Virus record (IMG/VR): IMGVR_UViG_3300027763_002499
Location: 1 to 64,000 of that record
Strand: one strand, 5' to 3'
From: a virus
Length of the DNA stretch: 64,000 nucleotides
This document shows positions 17,101 to 25,151 of this stretch, one piece after another (within the stretch, counting starts at the first letter, position 1; each line of letters starts with the position of its first letter). The notes below the pieces were generated by a model. The model had not been told where the DNA came from, made no database searches, and was given only the letters and a program-made list of their open reading frames with translations. Position numbers and translations under genes: made by a program.

Positions 17101-17236
17101 TTTGTAGACCAATGTTAATATCATTGCCTACTTCAATTTGTTCAGCTACAATATCTTGGACGTCTTCTTCAGTGAGGCCACCGCCACCACCTATTCCGCC
17201 TTGTAGTTGTCCCCCTGAGGATGCGTTAATCGCCAT
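14102..17236 (-). CDS. giant collagen-like tail fibre
   Basis: 1044 residues. The N-terminus is Gly-rich. At about 320-577 short beta modules (N-G-S-G-x-L-x-x-T...T-T-I-x-A/V-G-x-V-x-G-P-Q-G) alternate with five Gly-x-y collagen-like runs. C-terminal to this are EGTNKYYT/YFT repeats and W-N-G-S-A-W-x-P modules. Collagen-like segments form trimeric rods in phage fibres. This is the main host-recognition fibre candidate; the C-terminal tip (SVTGASAGVGQTTHCVVQFL) would be the receptor end. AGGAG precedes the start. Confidence 0.85.
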   Translation of the reverse strand: MAINASSGGQLQGGIGGGGGLTEEDVQDIVAEQIEVGNDINIGLQTSYDDTTGKLKISLSGIGGGSGGGSGGSIVVKEDGTVRGTATTLNFVGPSVDIQNNVATITGGLDSISIYENTSNRGNFTSINFVSGAAVEVVDGVANVTVEGSGSSYTLPTASASVLGGVKVDGSTITINNGVISAVGGGSGGIGINDVSSYLTTNGYATQTYVNNQISNIVDGAPTLLNTLNELAAALADNPNFATDVLLKSGGTMTGALTLSGAPTQNLQAATKKYVDDSISAIPAPTTNLNALTDVDTSGVASGQILGWNGTSWVPVNNSGTKGDKGDTGIQGLQGLSISAATVTLSGRLQLTLSDNTVVDAGNVSGIKSAAVNGSGELVLTKQDNTTINVGSVVGPQGAAGATGAKGDTGATGQTGQTGVGFNSALVNGSGRLIITKTDSTTIDAGSVIGPQGQQGTTGNTGAQGAKGDRGISVAQAVVDNGNLIITLDDASQLNAGSIVGPQGPQGSQGPAGRSVAAGGVVVDSGGYLQVTLTDGTTINAGYVVGPQGSTGATGATGAQGIKGDRGDVGATGATGTSYTINNKSGTIQVYGIGNTTQPGYDLEVDLANKANKWTTARTLTLSGKVTGLTSFDGSGNITMTTALNAVTTNDISEGTNKYYTDARARLALSSIADSNITSLISYDDTTGQIKYRANTSYITEGSNLYFTNTRADARADTRIAASSINALADVDTVTSAPTNGQVLTWTGSAWTPSSVAGGSGTVSSVNAKTGIVVLNTDDVSEGSTNQYFTNTRWDNRLAAKTTDNLNQGTTNKYFSDSLARNAMAAGTGLSYNSATGTFSLNASTSNVSEGTNLYFTNARFDTRLGQSNLNSFADVTDTTPTTGQALAWNGSAWAPTTISSSGGGGGGSSGVFRAAVQVEYDASGNLSSVNVLNGGISAVIATATSTVATVTFTFTGSVCAPLNTQVYSYQRATNSYVLTSVTSTFTAGRTLVGGGSSGSPSAFSAFDPAVNTMTIGLPKSVTGASAGVGQTTHCVVQFLLSSV

Positions 17237-17260
17237 ATTATAATTCTCCTGTATATTCCG

Positions 17261-17632
17261 TTATAGGCTTAGGACCACTCGTTCGCAAGCACCTAGTCGA
17301 TCTGCTGTTTCATTTAAATAGCTTCTTAAAACTTTGGCTCTTAGGTACACAAAATTTCCAACTATGTTAAATGTTTCAACTTTGGTTTCAATGCTGTTAA
17401 CACTAAAGTATGTTGTACCATTACCCAATCCAATCGGAAACCAATCTGACTCTGCTGGATTGTCACTTAATGATGCTTCAATGACCAAGCGACCTTTAAA
17501 GTTTTTTAGATAAAACGCAACTGTATGCATTCCATCAGCAAAACCATAATATCCGTCGGCGCGAGTTGCTAGACCAGTTTGATCTAACATTGATGGGTTA
17601 CCAATGAGCATGTTTGTTGTCCTCATACTCAT
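17261..17632 (-). CDS. small structural protein ahead of fibre genes
   Basis: 123 residues, beta-rich (GMHTVAFYLKNFKGRLVIEA, SDWFPIG), resembling a sandwich domain of a virion accessory protein. It starts the fibre gene series with an AAGGAA site. No specific family recognised. Confidence 0.65.
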   Translation of the reverse strand: MSMRTTNMLIGNPSMLDQTGLATRADGYYGFADGMHTVAFYLKNFKGRLVIEASLSDNPAESDWFPIGLGNGTTYFSVNSIETKVETFNIVGNFVYLRAKVLRSYLNETADRLGACERVVLSL

Positions 17633-17636
17633 AATA

Positions 17637-17801
17637 TTATTCCTTAATTACTTCTACAACTACATCATCACCAACTAGCTGTTGTACAACTGCTTCTAAA
17701 TTAGATACAGTTTCTTCGCCAGCAAGAGTTCCTACACTTTGGTTATCCTTGTGCAGTTTGCTCAACTTGACTATGATTAGTTCTTCGTGTATTTTTGCCA
17801 T
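17637..17801 (-). CDS. 54-residue hypothetical protein
   Basis: It reads MAKIHEELIIVKLSKLHKDN, with an acidic end (VGDDVVVEVIKE). Its GGAGG ribosome binding site lies in the right arm of a hairpin (see 17804-17830). It precedes the structural operon and may be a small virion or regulatory protein. Confidence 0.65.
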   Translation of the reverse strand: MAKIHEELIIVKLSKLHKDNQSVGTLAGEETVSNLEAVVQQLVGDDVVVEVIKE

Positions 17802-17803
17802 GA

Positions 17804-17830
17804 AAAAAGCCTCCAACTATATTTAGCGGA
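17804..17830 (-). promoter_or_regulatory. hairpin with CTAAATA loop and sequestered ribosome site
   Basis: Leftwards, AAGCCTCC then a loop holding CTAAATA (17820-17826), then GGAGGCTT and a T run. It can be read as a terminator for the Clp-side operon, as a late promoter inside the loop, or as a hairpin covering the GGAGG site of the 17801 start. These readings are not exclusive: transcripts starting inside the loop would lack the left arm. Confidence 0.5.
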
Positions 17831-17855
17831 GGCTTGGATTTTAGAACAGGCTTAT

Positions 17856-18485
17856 TTACACAGGACTTCGTATTCTTTCAAATCTTTCGATGAAATCTCC
17901 ACATTGTAGGCGCATCATAGCGGCATCTTCGGCACTGTAAAGATAAAGATGTAATGGCTGTCCCCATCCATAAATTCTAGGCAGTTTTTCAGCTCCTAGA
18001 ATAGTTTTTAGCAGTCCGGCGGCATGCCAATCGTTTTCATCAAGACCATTAACTGCGCCTTTAAATAACTCAACGCCGTTTTGCCTAAAATTTTCATTGT
18101 AATTAATACGGGCACGAATAGGAAAACGACCATACCATAATGTTTTTCTAATAATGTCATACCCATGCAATAACATTAAATCTTTGGCTGTGTCATTCTC
18201 TGGCTGCCAAATTTCAATAATAGAATGTTCAAATTCATCTAAGACTTTTTCTAGGTCTTCGACGGTGTTTAAGAATATGCTCAGATTTGATTCAGCACGA
18301 ATGCCAGCTTCGGGCATATTTTTACTGAACCAATCTTTAATTAAAGATATATTAACTCTTCGCTTATCCAAATCGTCCCTTTGCATACGATGACCATAGT
18401 ATGCATTTCGTGCAGGTTCAATTTTAATGATAACCTTGATTGGCCATTTTTTCCAAAACAGACGTTGAGTATGTTGTATTTTCAT
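17856..18485 (-). CDS. hypothetical protein
   Basis: 209 residues with mixed alpha/beta character. KWPIKVIIKIEPARNAYYGH, then MPEAGIRAESNLSIFLNT, then a Trp/Tyr-rich end (LPRIYGWGQPLHLYLYSAED). It starts at the stop of the ClpA-like gene (TAATG). It looks like a conserved phage protein of unknown function and is probably late. Confidence 0.65.
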   Translation of the reverse strand: MKIQHTQRLFWKKWPIKVIIKIEPARNAYYGHRMQRDDLDKRRVNISLIKDWFSKNMPEAGIRAESNLSIFLNTVEDLEKVLDEFEHSIIEIWQPENDTAKDLMLLHGYDIIRKTLWYGRFPIRARINYNENFRQNGVELFKGAVNGLDENDWHAAGLLKTILGAEKLPRIYGWGQPLHLYLYSAEDAAMMRLQCGDFIERFERIRSPV

Positions 18486-20701
18486 TATGCAATTACTAAC
18501 TTCTCATCCGCACAAGTAATGTTGTGAATCGTAAATCCATCTTTGATAATACGTTTAGCAATTGGCAAACGAATTTCTTCATTGATCAATCGTTTCATTG
18601 GGCGAGCACCCATTGTCTCGCTGTATCCATGTGTAGACAAATAGTCCAAAGCGGCATTGTCATAGTTAATAGATTGACCTTGTTCAGACAATTGGTCTCT
18701 AATTTGCTTCATAAACTTGTCAGCAATACGATGAATAACTGATCTTTGCAAACGATTGAACTTGACCACAGCATCTAAACGATTGCGGAACTCAGGTGTA
18801 AAGAATCTCTTAACTGCTTCTTCGGTTGCACTATCATTCAACCCGCCACCAAATCCAATTACATTCTTTTCGCTGTCTGTAGCACCCAAGTTTGATGTTA
18901 AAATTACATAGGCATTACGAGCACTTACTTGCTTGTTATCACTGCCTGTAATAATACCATTGTCAAGTAAGCCAAGCAAGACTTGAATAACATTTGGGTG
19001 AGCCTTTTCAATCTCGTCAAACAATAACACACAATTTGGTACACGCTCTAATTCATTGATTAGCTTACCGCTACCAGTTTTACCCTCACCATAGCCAACA
19101 TAACCGGGTGGACTACCAATCAAGCTGGCAATTTTGTGTTGCTCTTGGTATTCACTCATATCAAAGCGCACAACTTCCATGCCCAGGCCTTCTGCCAATT
19201 GGTTAGCAAGTTCTGTTTTACCAGTACCAGTTGGACCAACAAACAAGAAGTTAGCCATTGGGCGATTTACCTCTTTAAGTCCCGACTTGGCAATATAAAC
19301 CATGTTCATGAGTTTTTCAATTGCTTCATCTTGCCCAAATACATTTGTACGCATACGGCTTTCAAGGTCAGCCACAGCAACATTCTTCTGCTCGCCCAAC
19401 TGCTCAATTGGCACACGAGTTAAGTCGCTTACTTCAGTTCTAATATTGTCTTTAGTTACTTCTGTACCGGCTTGAATGTTATTAACACGCAACCTAGACA
19501 TTGCCGCATCAATAATATCAATGGCCTTGTCAGGTAATTTCTTGTCCAGCATATACTTCATTGAGAGGTCAATTGCTAAATCAATTGCTTCTTCGCCAAT
19601 GCTTAGATTGTGATATTTTGCATACACCGGAGCAACTCTACGCAACATTACCTTGGTTTCTTCTACGCTAGGTTCGTTGACGTCAACTCTAGTAAATCGA
19701 CGCAACAATGCGCGATCTTTCTCAAAGTGTTCGCGGAATTCTTCATAAGTTGTACTACCAACACAACGAAGCTTGCCCTTTTCCAGGGATGGCTTTAACA
19801 AGTTAGCAACGTCCATGCTACCTTGCCCACCAGCACCAGCACCCATAATCATGTGGATTTCATCAATGAACAAGATTACGTCATCTCGTTCTTCTAATGC
19901 TTCTAGCACATGTTGCATACGTTCTTCAAAGTCACCGCGATATCTTGTACCAGCAAGTAATTTGCCAATGTCTAAACTATAAATTACTTTCTTTTTAAGT
20001 ACATCAGGAACTTCATTGCGGATAATAGCAACAGCAAGTCCTTCTACAATGGCTGTTTTACCTACACCCGGTTCACCAACCATGATAGCATTATTTTTCT
20101 TTTTACGAGTAAGCGTTTGCGCCAAGCGGAACACTTCCTTTTCACGACCAATTAAAGGATCAATAAGTTGTTTCTCGGCACTCTTGTTTAAGTTGGTTGT
20201 ATATTTGCCTAGAATCTTTTCACTGTCACGTTTTTTGGCTGTTTTACTTTCTTTACTATGTCCATCTTTTAATTTGCTAACATAATTAAGAATAGTTTCT
20301 TTATTAATACCATTTTTTGCCAAGAAGAAGTTAGCATGACTATTTTTTTCACTGGTCATGCTAATAAGCAAATCTAACGGCTCCATATGGCCGCGCCCAG
20401 TGAAGATTGCCTGTGTATATGCGCGATTAAAACAACGTTCCAATGTGGCTGTTTTGCGAGGCTTGGTTACGCCTTCAACACGAATGTCTTCCTGGATTCG
20501 TAACCAATCGTTAATCTCTTCTACCAAAGACATAACATCTACGTCGAGCTCGGTTAAGACATCTCGTATATCCTCTTCTTCAAGCATGACTCTTAAAATA
20601 TGCTCCAATGTAACATATTCATGCTCTCTACTAAGTGCGTCTTGGAACGCACGAGCAATAACTTCGTTGATACGATTGTTATTTTCTTGTTCTTGGGCCA
20701 T
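18485..20701 (-). CDS. clpA: ClpA-type AAA+ unfoldase
   Basis: 738 residues. N-terminal Clp-N repeats (to about 145), AAA+ D1 with Walker A GEPGVGKT at 209-216 and Walker B ILFIDE, no ClpB-type middle domain, D2 with GPTGTGKT at 489-496, and a C-terminal D2-small domain. The D2 loop carries I-G-F at 615-617, the tripeptide with which ClpA/ClpX dock on ClpP. It would unfold substrates for ClpP, with ClpS (45079-45384) as possible adaptor. No ClpP is in this window. It could remodel host proteins or virion assembly intermediates. Full ClpA length. Confidence 0.9.
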   Translation of the reverse strand: MAQEQENNNRINEVIARAFQDALSREHEYVTLEHILRVMLEEEDIRDVLTELDVDVMSLVEEINDWLRIQEDIRVEGVTKPRKTATLERCFNRAYTQAIFTGRGHMEPLDLLISMTSEKNSHANFFLAKNGINKETILNYVSKLKDGHSKESKTAKKRDSEKILGKYTTNLNKSAEKQLIDPLIGREKEVFRLAQTLTRKKKNNAIMVGEPGVGKTAIVEGLAVAIIRNEVPDVLKKKVIYSLDIGKLLAGTRYRGDFEERMQHVLEALEERDDVILFIDEIHMIMGAGAGGQGSMDVANLLKPSLEKGKLRCVGSTTYEEFREHFEKDRALLRRFTRVDVNEPSVEETKVMLRRVAPVYAKYHNLSIGEEAIDLAIDLSMKYMLDKKLPDKAIDIIDAAMSRLRVNNIQAGTEVTKDNIRTEVSDLTRVPIEQLGEQKNVAVADLESRMRTNVFGQDEAIEKLMNMVYIAKSGLKEVNRPMANFLFVGPTGTGKTELANQLAEGLGMEVVRFDMSEYQEQHKIASLIGSPPGYVGYGEGKTGSGKLINELERVPNCVLLFDEIEKAHPNVIQVLLGLLDNGIITGSDNKQVSARNAYVILTSNLGATDSEKNVIGFGGGLNDSATEEAVKRFFTPEFRNRLDAVVKFNRLQRSVIHRIADKFMKQIRDQLSEQGQSINYDNAALDYLSTHGYSETMGARPMKRLINEEIRLPIAKRIIKDGFTIHNITCADEKLVIA

Positions 20702-20753
20702 AATTACCTTTTTAAGTTATGAAAATCTGCCAGCCTAGCATTTAACTATTTTA

Positions 20754-21563
20754 TTAAATTTTATTCAATATGTCAACAATTAGTCTGTTCTTATCTTCAG
20801 GATCGAGTCTTGGTATTTCTACTTCTACTTTAATAAAAGCATTGCCTCTTAGACTGGAGCCACGAATATTTAGCCCACGATTCTTGAGCCTAAGCTGGGT
20901 ACCAGGTTGAGTACCAGGGGGTATTGTAACTTCTATTTCTGATCCGCCAATTTCTTTAACAGTTATTGACCTGCCAAACATTGCTTCTAGGACATTGATT
21001 TTGTATGATGTTACTAAATCGTGATGACTGTTTGCGTTAATCTTCCAAACTGCATGTGGCATAATGTCCAATCTAGCATAAAGGTCACCTGGCGGTCGTT
21101 GTGGAAGCATTTGTGCTCCTCCGCCAGCATAGCGTATCTTAATATCTTTAGATGAACCAGCCGGAAAGGTTACGGTAATTTCTTTAACTGTTCCTTCGGG
21201 TGTTGTAAAATCTACAACTTTTGTAAATCCGTTGTGTGCTTCTTCCAAGGTTGCTTGTATACTAATTGTTATATCCGGATTCTTAACATCTTTTGCTTCC
21301 CAATGGAATCCAAAGTTTCCTGGATTAGCATGTCTGCCCATGTTAAAGAAATTACCAAAGTCTTTGAACCCACTGGCATTATTGAAAGACTCCTGTGAAG
21401 CCTGACCAGATGTAATAGCTTCGTATGCTTCTTTGATTTTTTTGAATTCATTTTCATCACCGCCGCGGTCAGGGTGATGTTTCATCGCTAGCTTCCGATA
21501 TGCTTGTTTAACTTCATCGTCACTTGCGCTACGTGTTAAACCTAAAACCTTGTAATAGTCCAT
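20754..21563 (-). CDS. DnaJ/CbpA-type co-chaperone
   Basis: 269 residues. An N-terminal J domain with the HPD triad at 30-32 is followed by a Gly/Phe-containing linker and two beta C-terminal domains ([34 protein letters not shown]). There is no CxxCxGxG zinc finger, so it resembles CbpA/type-II DnaJ. It should stimulate host DnaK. It lies directly upstream of the ClpA-like gene. No DnaK or GrpE is seen here. Confidence 0.9.
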   Translation of the reverse strand: MDYYKVLGLTRSASDDEVKQAYRKLAMKHHPDRGGDENEFKKIKEAYEAITSGQASQESFNNASGFKDFGNFFNMGRHANPGNFGFHWEAKDVKNPDITISIQATLEEAHNGFTKVVDFTTPEGTVKEITVTFPAGSSKDIKIRYAGGGAQMLPQRPPGDLYARLDIMPHAVWKINANSHHDLVTSYKINVLEAMFGRSITVKEIGGSEIEVTIPPGTQPGTQLRLKNRGLNIRGSSLRGNAFIKVEVEIPRLDPEDKNRLIVDILNKI

Positions 21564-21596
21564 GTTGTTCAGTATGCCGAAGATACTGAGTGAAAG

Positions 21597-21881
21597 TTAT
21601 TTGACAGATTCAAAAATCTGCTTTTGATCCTTATACCACTCTTGCCATGCACTGGTTAATTCAGCACATTTATGGTATTTGGTATAGTTTTTAGTAACAG
21701 TAGTCATTAGCTCGCTTAGTTTGACTTCTTGCTTGCCAATTAGGTCTAGGTTACCGCACTCGGACATAAGTTCCGGTGGAGCCTCGGGAAACTGTCTAGC
21801 AACAGGCACTGAAACTGTCGCACAGCCAGTTAAGACCAATACAGTTGATGCTACAATTATTTTGGTAAAAAGTCTCGCCAT
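21597..21881 (-). CDS. outer-membrane spanin lipoprotein (o-spanin)
   Basis: 94 residues. A signal peptide ends in the lipobox VLTGC (Cys20), followed by a short mature part. It overlaps the 3' end of the i-spanin gene in a shifted frame, as Rz1 does with Rz. Together with the inner-membrane partner it would fuse the inner and outer membranes at lysis, which implies a Gram-negative host. Confidence 0.75.
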   Translation of the reverse strand: MARLFTKIIVASTVLVLTGCATVSVPVARQFPEAPPELMSECGNLDLIGKQEVKLSELMTTVTKNYTKYHKCAELTSAWQEWYKDQKQIFESVK

Positions 21882-22390
21882 GATTTCTTAGCCTTAGGCT
21901 CTGCGGCCTTGTTGATTTCGTTTGTTTTGATTGTGCTGTCTGCGCTTAGTACAACATCTTCAATGTTCTTACCACTAGCGCCAGCATCGTGTGCTTTAAT
22001 AGCGGCAGATGGTATTTTACAGTTTGCATCACTGGATGCTACTTCGCGGTCAATGTATTCTTTAACAACATCGCCTTTTTTCTCTACTATTTGTGTTCTT
22101 GTAACTATCTTGGTAACAACCTTGGTATTGACCTTGGCTGACTCTACTTTGCTTTCGGCAATTTTGTTTTCTAGTTCTGCTACTCTTGCTTTCCACTCGG
22201 TATCTTTAGCAATGCCACCTTCGTACCACACACCAAGTATAGTAAACAATACACCTGCAACTTGTATAGGTAATGAGTATTTGGCCACTACTGGTACCAT
22301 ACGTAATGCCCAACCTGTTAGAAGGGCCAATACACCTACAATTAAGATTAGGTGAAATACAAAATCAGGTAACCAGTTCAGTATCCACAT
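21857..22390 (-). CDS. inner-membrane spanin (i-spanin, Rz-like)
   Basis: 177 residues. N-terminal hydrophobic segments (FVFHLILIVGVLALLTGWAL and a second around 40-60) are followed by a long charged periplasmic coiled coil (ELENKIAESKVESAKVNTKV). It starts right after IF-1 and overlaps the o-spanin gene by 25 nt. The pair completes lysis after the SleB-type hydrolase at 49618-50304. Confidence 0.7.
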   Translation of the reverse strand: MWILNWLPDFVFHLILIVGVLALLTGWALRMVPVVAKYSLPIQVAGVLFTILGVWYEGGIAKDTEWKARVAELENKIAESKVESAKVNTKVVTKIVTRTQIVEKKGDVVKEYIDREVASSDANCKIPSAAIKAHDAGASGKNIEDVVLSADSTIKTNEINKAAEPKAKKSWRDFLPK

Positions 22391-22398
22391 ATTGTAAT

Positions 22399-22620
22399 TT
22401 ATCCTTTGTGACGGAACATGATTCGACCTTTTGTTACATCGTAAGGACTTATTTCTAAGTCTACTAAATCACCAGGAATAATGGTAATTTTGTTCACACG
22501 TAACTTACCAGCCAAGTGCCCTAAAATCGAATGACCTGTTTCCAGTTCAACTTTAAATACTGCATTCGGAAGGGCCTCTACTATCCGCCCTTTCATTAAA
22601 ACGTTTTCTTGTTTTGCCAC
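22399..22620 (-). CDS. infA: translation initiation factor IF-1
   Basis: 73 residues from a GTG start at 22620. The read-through to an ATG at 22662 would add 14 residues not found in IF-1, while the GTG gives the normal length (bacterial IF-1 is about 72). The OB fold is clear: KGRIVEALPNAVFKVELETG, GHLAGKLRVNKI, PGDLVDLEISPYDVTKGRI. It binds the ribosomal A site and assists initiation. The GTG begins 6 nt after the preceding stop, so translation is probably coupled. A phage IF-1 could favour phage mRNAs, including the leaderless ones proposed here. Confidence 0.85.
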   Translation of the reverse strand: MAKQENVLMKGRIVEALPNAVFKVELETGHSILGHLAGKLRVNKITIIPGDLVDLEISPYDVTKGRIMFRHKG

Positions 22621-22625
22621 AACTA

Positions 22626-23105
22626 TTAATATTTTGTTAGATTTTTCATACGCAAATACCAATCTCTACTTTCTGGAGGTAAAGCGTAAATCTTTGGATC
22701 TTGTATTATTTTATAGTTTAAATTCTCAATTGTCAAGTCATCTCGTTGTCCATCCATGGAGACAAACTTCCATTCTTCTGGACCTGTAACATGTTCAATG
22801 TCATTGACGATTTTCATAATCTTATCATTTATGCCAGGGATTCGTTTTAACTCAATATAAACATGGAACTTACCATTATCATCGCTGGCTTCGCTTACTT
22901 CTACATCATCAACATTGACCGGAGACCATTCTAAAAATGCACCCAAATCTTTAGCCGCATCCAAAGATGTGGTTTTAAAAGCAATGACTATTGTGCTTTC
23001 GTCGGTGCCCAATTTTGGTTTATAGCGATCAATTTCAATAAGTTGATCAACTGTGTCGCGAAGTTCCTCTGCGCGAAGATTCTCGTTAAGCTTGAACTTC
23101 TTCAC
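22626..23105 (-). CDS. hypothetical protein
   Basis: 159 residues, acidic, alpha/beta (ESTIVIAFKTTSLDAAKDLG, KFHVYIELKRIPGINDKIMK). It overlaps the upstream gene by 20 nt. It resembles conserved T4-like phage proteins of unknown function and is probably late. Confidence 0.65.
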   Translation of the reverse strand: MKKFKLNENLRAEELRDTVDQLIEIDRYKPKLGTDESTIVIAFKTTSLDAAKDLGAFLEWSPVNVDDVEVSEASDDNGKFHVYIELKRIPGINDKIMKIVNDIEHVTGPEEWKFVSMDGQRDDLTIENLNYKIIQDPKIYALPPESRDWYLRMKNLTKY

Positions 23106-23634
23106 TTGGTAGTTCTCCGTTCATGCTGTTATCTTCTTTTTGTAGACCTTGTTCACCATCTAGTTCTTCATCGTATGCTGATTCAATGCTGTCATAGTCA
23201 ATATCATCAGTGTCTTTGATATCTTCACTAACATCTAACAAGGTTTTAGGAATACGAATGTTAACCAAGTAAACCTTGCGTTTAATTGTTTTTGGTATGC
23301 GTTGTCCATCAACTGTGCTTACAATGTCATCTGGACCGCTTACCTTGCTAAATGTTTCTAACTCATCTTCGCCCATTTTAACCTTGCATCCGTTCTTAAT
23401 TAGGCGCATGGCAGCATCTGGATTTGGCATTAGTTTCTTTGGGTACATTAGTGTAAATTCTACCCAATGACGTTCAGTAAAGGGACCGTCAACAATTTCG
23501 CCTTTAATCCAGTTTTCATAAGAATATACATCTAAGCGGTCAAAAATACGATCGATTTCAACCAAGGTATCGATGACATTGGGACTACGGTGTATAGAGT
23601 CTAGGTTTTGATAGATTGTGTGTTGTTTTAACAT
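23086..23634 (-). CDS. hypothetical protein
   Basis: 182 residues, with an acidic C-terminus (KDTDDIDYDSIESAYDEELD). The N-terminal part (IDTLVEIDRIFDRLDVYSYE, VEFTLMYPKKLMP) is alpha/beta. A CTAAATA motif ends 8 nt before its ATG. Likely a late gene; function unknown. Confidence 0.65.
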   Translation of the reverse strand: MLKQHTIYQNLDSIHRSPNVIDTLVEIDRIFDRLDVYSYENWIKGEIVDGPFTERHWVEFTLMYPKKLMPNPDAAMRLIKNGCKVKMGEDELETFSKVSGPDDIVSTVDGQRIPKTIKRKVYLVNIRIPKTLLDVSEDIKDTDDIDYDSIESAYDEELDGEQGLQKEDNSMNGELPSEEVQA

Positions 23635-23641
23635 ATTAATA

Positions 23642-23648
23642 TATTTAG
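23642..23648 (-). promoter_or_regulatory. candidate late promoter motif CTAAATA
   Basis: CTAAATA reading leftwards, within GCTAAATATA, just upstream of the 23634 start. The same ten bases occur in the 17804-17830 element. Confidence 0.4.
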
Positions 23649-23709
23649 CATATTACTGCCATAAACTAAGCCATCTTGACACTAGGTGTTAAATACTTTT
23701 GGTTCAACG

Positions 23710-23817
23710 ATGAATCAACCCAACTGTTGGGTTGAAAGTCAAATTATTAATCAAGTCGATTTAATGCAATCAGCCCAACAACAATATCAATATTGTAAGG
23801 AGCAAGATGAGAGCTAA
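23710..23817 (+). CDS. possible 35-residue leader ORF of phoH
   Basis: It reads MNQPNCWVESQIINQVDLMQ and a Gln/Tyr-rich end, and overlaps the phoH start by 11 nt. No Shine-Dalgarno is seen. A perfect 8-bp hairpin (CAACCCAA-CTG-TTGGGTTG, 23716-23734) covers its first codons. It may be a translated leader or only untranslated RNA. Confidence 0.3.
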   Translation: MNQPNCWVESQIINQVDLMQSAQQQYQYCKEQDES

Positions 23818-24562
23818 ACAGCAGAAACGTGCCCAACAGGACCGTAAAGCGGCGTTTAATGGTAACGCAGTCATCGATTTAAACCATTTTAGAGAGCATG
23901 AAGACAAACCTTCAAAGTATAAGAAAGTTGAAATTACTCCGCGTAATTTACGTCAAGAAGACTATCTTGCACACTTAGAAAATCACAACAAAAACATGGT
24001 GTTTGCACTTGGCCCAGCTGGTACAGGTAAAACACTCTTGGCCACATTGTGGGCTGTTAAACAGCTAAAAATGGGTGCAATTGATAGGATTGTTGTAACC
24101 CGTCCTGCGGTCAGTGTTGACGAACAACATGGCTTCTTACCTGGTGACTTGATGAGTAAGATGGCTCCCTGGACTCGCCCTGTATTTGATGTATTCCGCG
24201 AATACTGGAATTCTAAACAAATTGAGGGTATGATACAAGAAGGTGTTATTGAAGTTGCACCATTGGCCTATATGCGTGGCCGTACTTTTACTCGTAGCGT
24301 AGTGTTAGCAGACGAAATGCAGAACGCAACTCCAAGCCAAATGAAAATGTTACTGACACGTATTGGTGATGGTAGTAAGTTTATTATTACAGGCGACTTA
24401 GAGCAACATGACCGCGGTTATGAACACAACGGTTTAAAAGACTTTATGGAAAAAATGCTAGATAGTAAAAACGCTAACAGATTAGCAGTAGTGAAGTTTG
24501 AAATGAATCATGTTGAACGTCACCCTGCTGTAGCACAAATACTAGGTATCTATAACAATTAA
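23807..24562 (+). CDS. phoH: PhoH-like ATPase
   Basis: 251 residues. Walker A GPAGTGKT lies near residue 70, followed by RPAVSVDEQHGFLPGDL, the Walker B region VVLADEMQNATPSQMKMLLT and sensor ITGDLEQ, all typical of PhoH. The N-terminus is a short basic extension (AKQQKRAQQDRKAAF). PhoH is common in marine and freshwater phages, and its biochemical role in infection is unsettled. AAGGAG precedes the start. It is the only plus-strand gene in the 7-32 kb stretch and converges with the HAD gene (4-nt overlap). Confidence 0.9.
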   Translation: MRAKQQKRAQQDRKAAFNGNAVIDLNHFREHEDKPSKYKKVEITPRNLRQEDYLAHLENHNKNMVFALGPAGTGKTLLATLWAVKQLKMGAIDRIVVTRPAVSVDEQHGFLPGDLMSKMAPWTRPVFDVFREYWNSKQIEGMIQEGVIEVAPLAYMRGRTFTRSVVLADEMQNATPSQMKMLLTRIGDGSKFIITGDLEQHDRGYEHNGLKDFMEKMLDSKNANRLAVVKFEMNHVERHPAVAQILGIYNN

Positions 24563-25134
24563 CCTGTTATAATCTTATAGGCCTGTGCCCAGTTATCAAT
24601 CCTGGGTACAGGTCCGTGATAAGAACGATTATGTTGATTGTTCATAAGCAATGGGTTTAGTCCATACTTGTAACCTAATTCAGCATTGCTTGGTTTGTCC
24701 TCAATCCAATAGTATCCTGTGTCTTGATAATTTTGAAGCTGAACACCCTTATCTCCATGCAATGGTAATACATAAAGTTCATCAATTACTCCGGGACCAA
24801 ATACTTTTTCAAAATTATCTTTGCGTAGACCATATGTCCAAGGATGTTCACCAGCAGTGGTAATTGTGATAATTTTCCAACCTTCTGCTTTGAAACGAAG
24901 CATATACTCTACGCTGTCTTTCCAAGGTACAAGGCCTCCGAAATCACTGCTTGAATTAAATCTTGCAATAAAATTTGTACCTTCATCTTGACTAACTCCG
25001 TATATTTTACCTACACTGTATTGATCTTCGGTGCCAGGTTTCTTGGTGTAACCTTGTTGCTTCATCCAACTTGTAAAACTTACTTCCCAATCTAACAACA
25101 CGCCATCTACGTCTGTGAGTAAAACTTTTTCCAT
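24559..25134 (-). CDS. HAD-superfamily phosphatase-like protein
   Basis: About 191 residues from the ATG at 25134 (AAGGA upstream). Motif I is LLTDVDGVLLDW (nucleophile Asp plus general acid), motif II the ITITTAG strand, and motif IV YYWIEDKPSN with an acidic ED pair. It may dephosphorylate a nucleotide or sugar phosphate, resembling 5'-nucleotidase-type phage HADs. A second HAD gene is at 44484-45095. Confidence 0.7.
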   Translation of the reverse strand: MEKVLLTDVDGVLLDWEVSFTSWMKQQGYTKKPGTEDQYSVGKIYGVSQDEGTNFIARFNSSSDFGGLVPWKDSVEYMLRFKAEGWKIITITTAGEHPWTYGLRKDNFEKVFGPGVIDELYVLPLHGDKGVQLQNYQDTGYYWIEDKPSNAELGYKYGLNPLLMNNQHNRSYHGPVPRIDNWAQAYKIITG

Positions 25135-25151
25135 TGTAATTTCCTTAATTT

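Noticed and set aside
18485-20701. ClpB disaggregase instead of ClpA
   Set aside because: The ClpB middle coiled-coil domain is missing between D1 and D2, and the I-G-F loop of ClpP partners is present.
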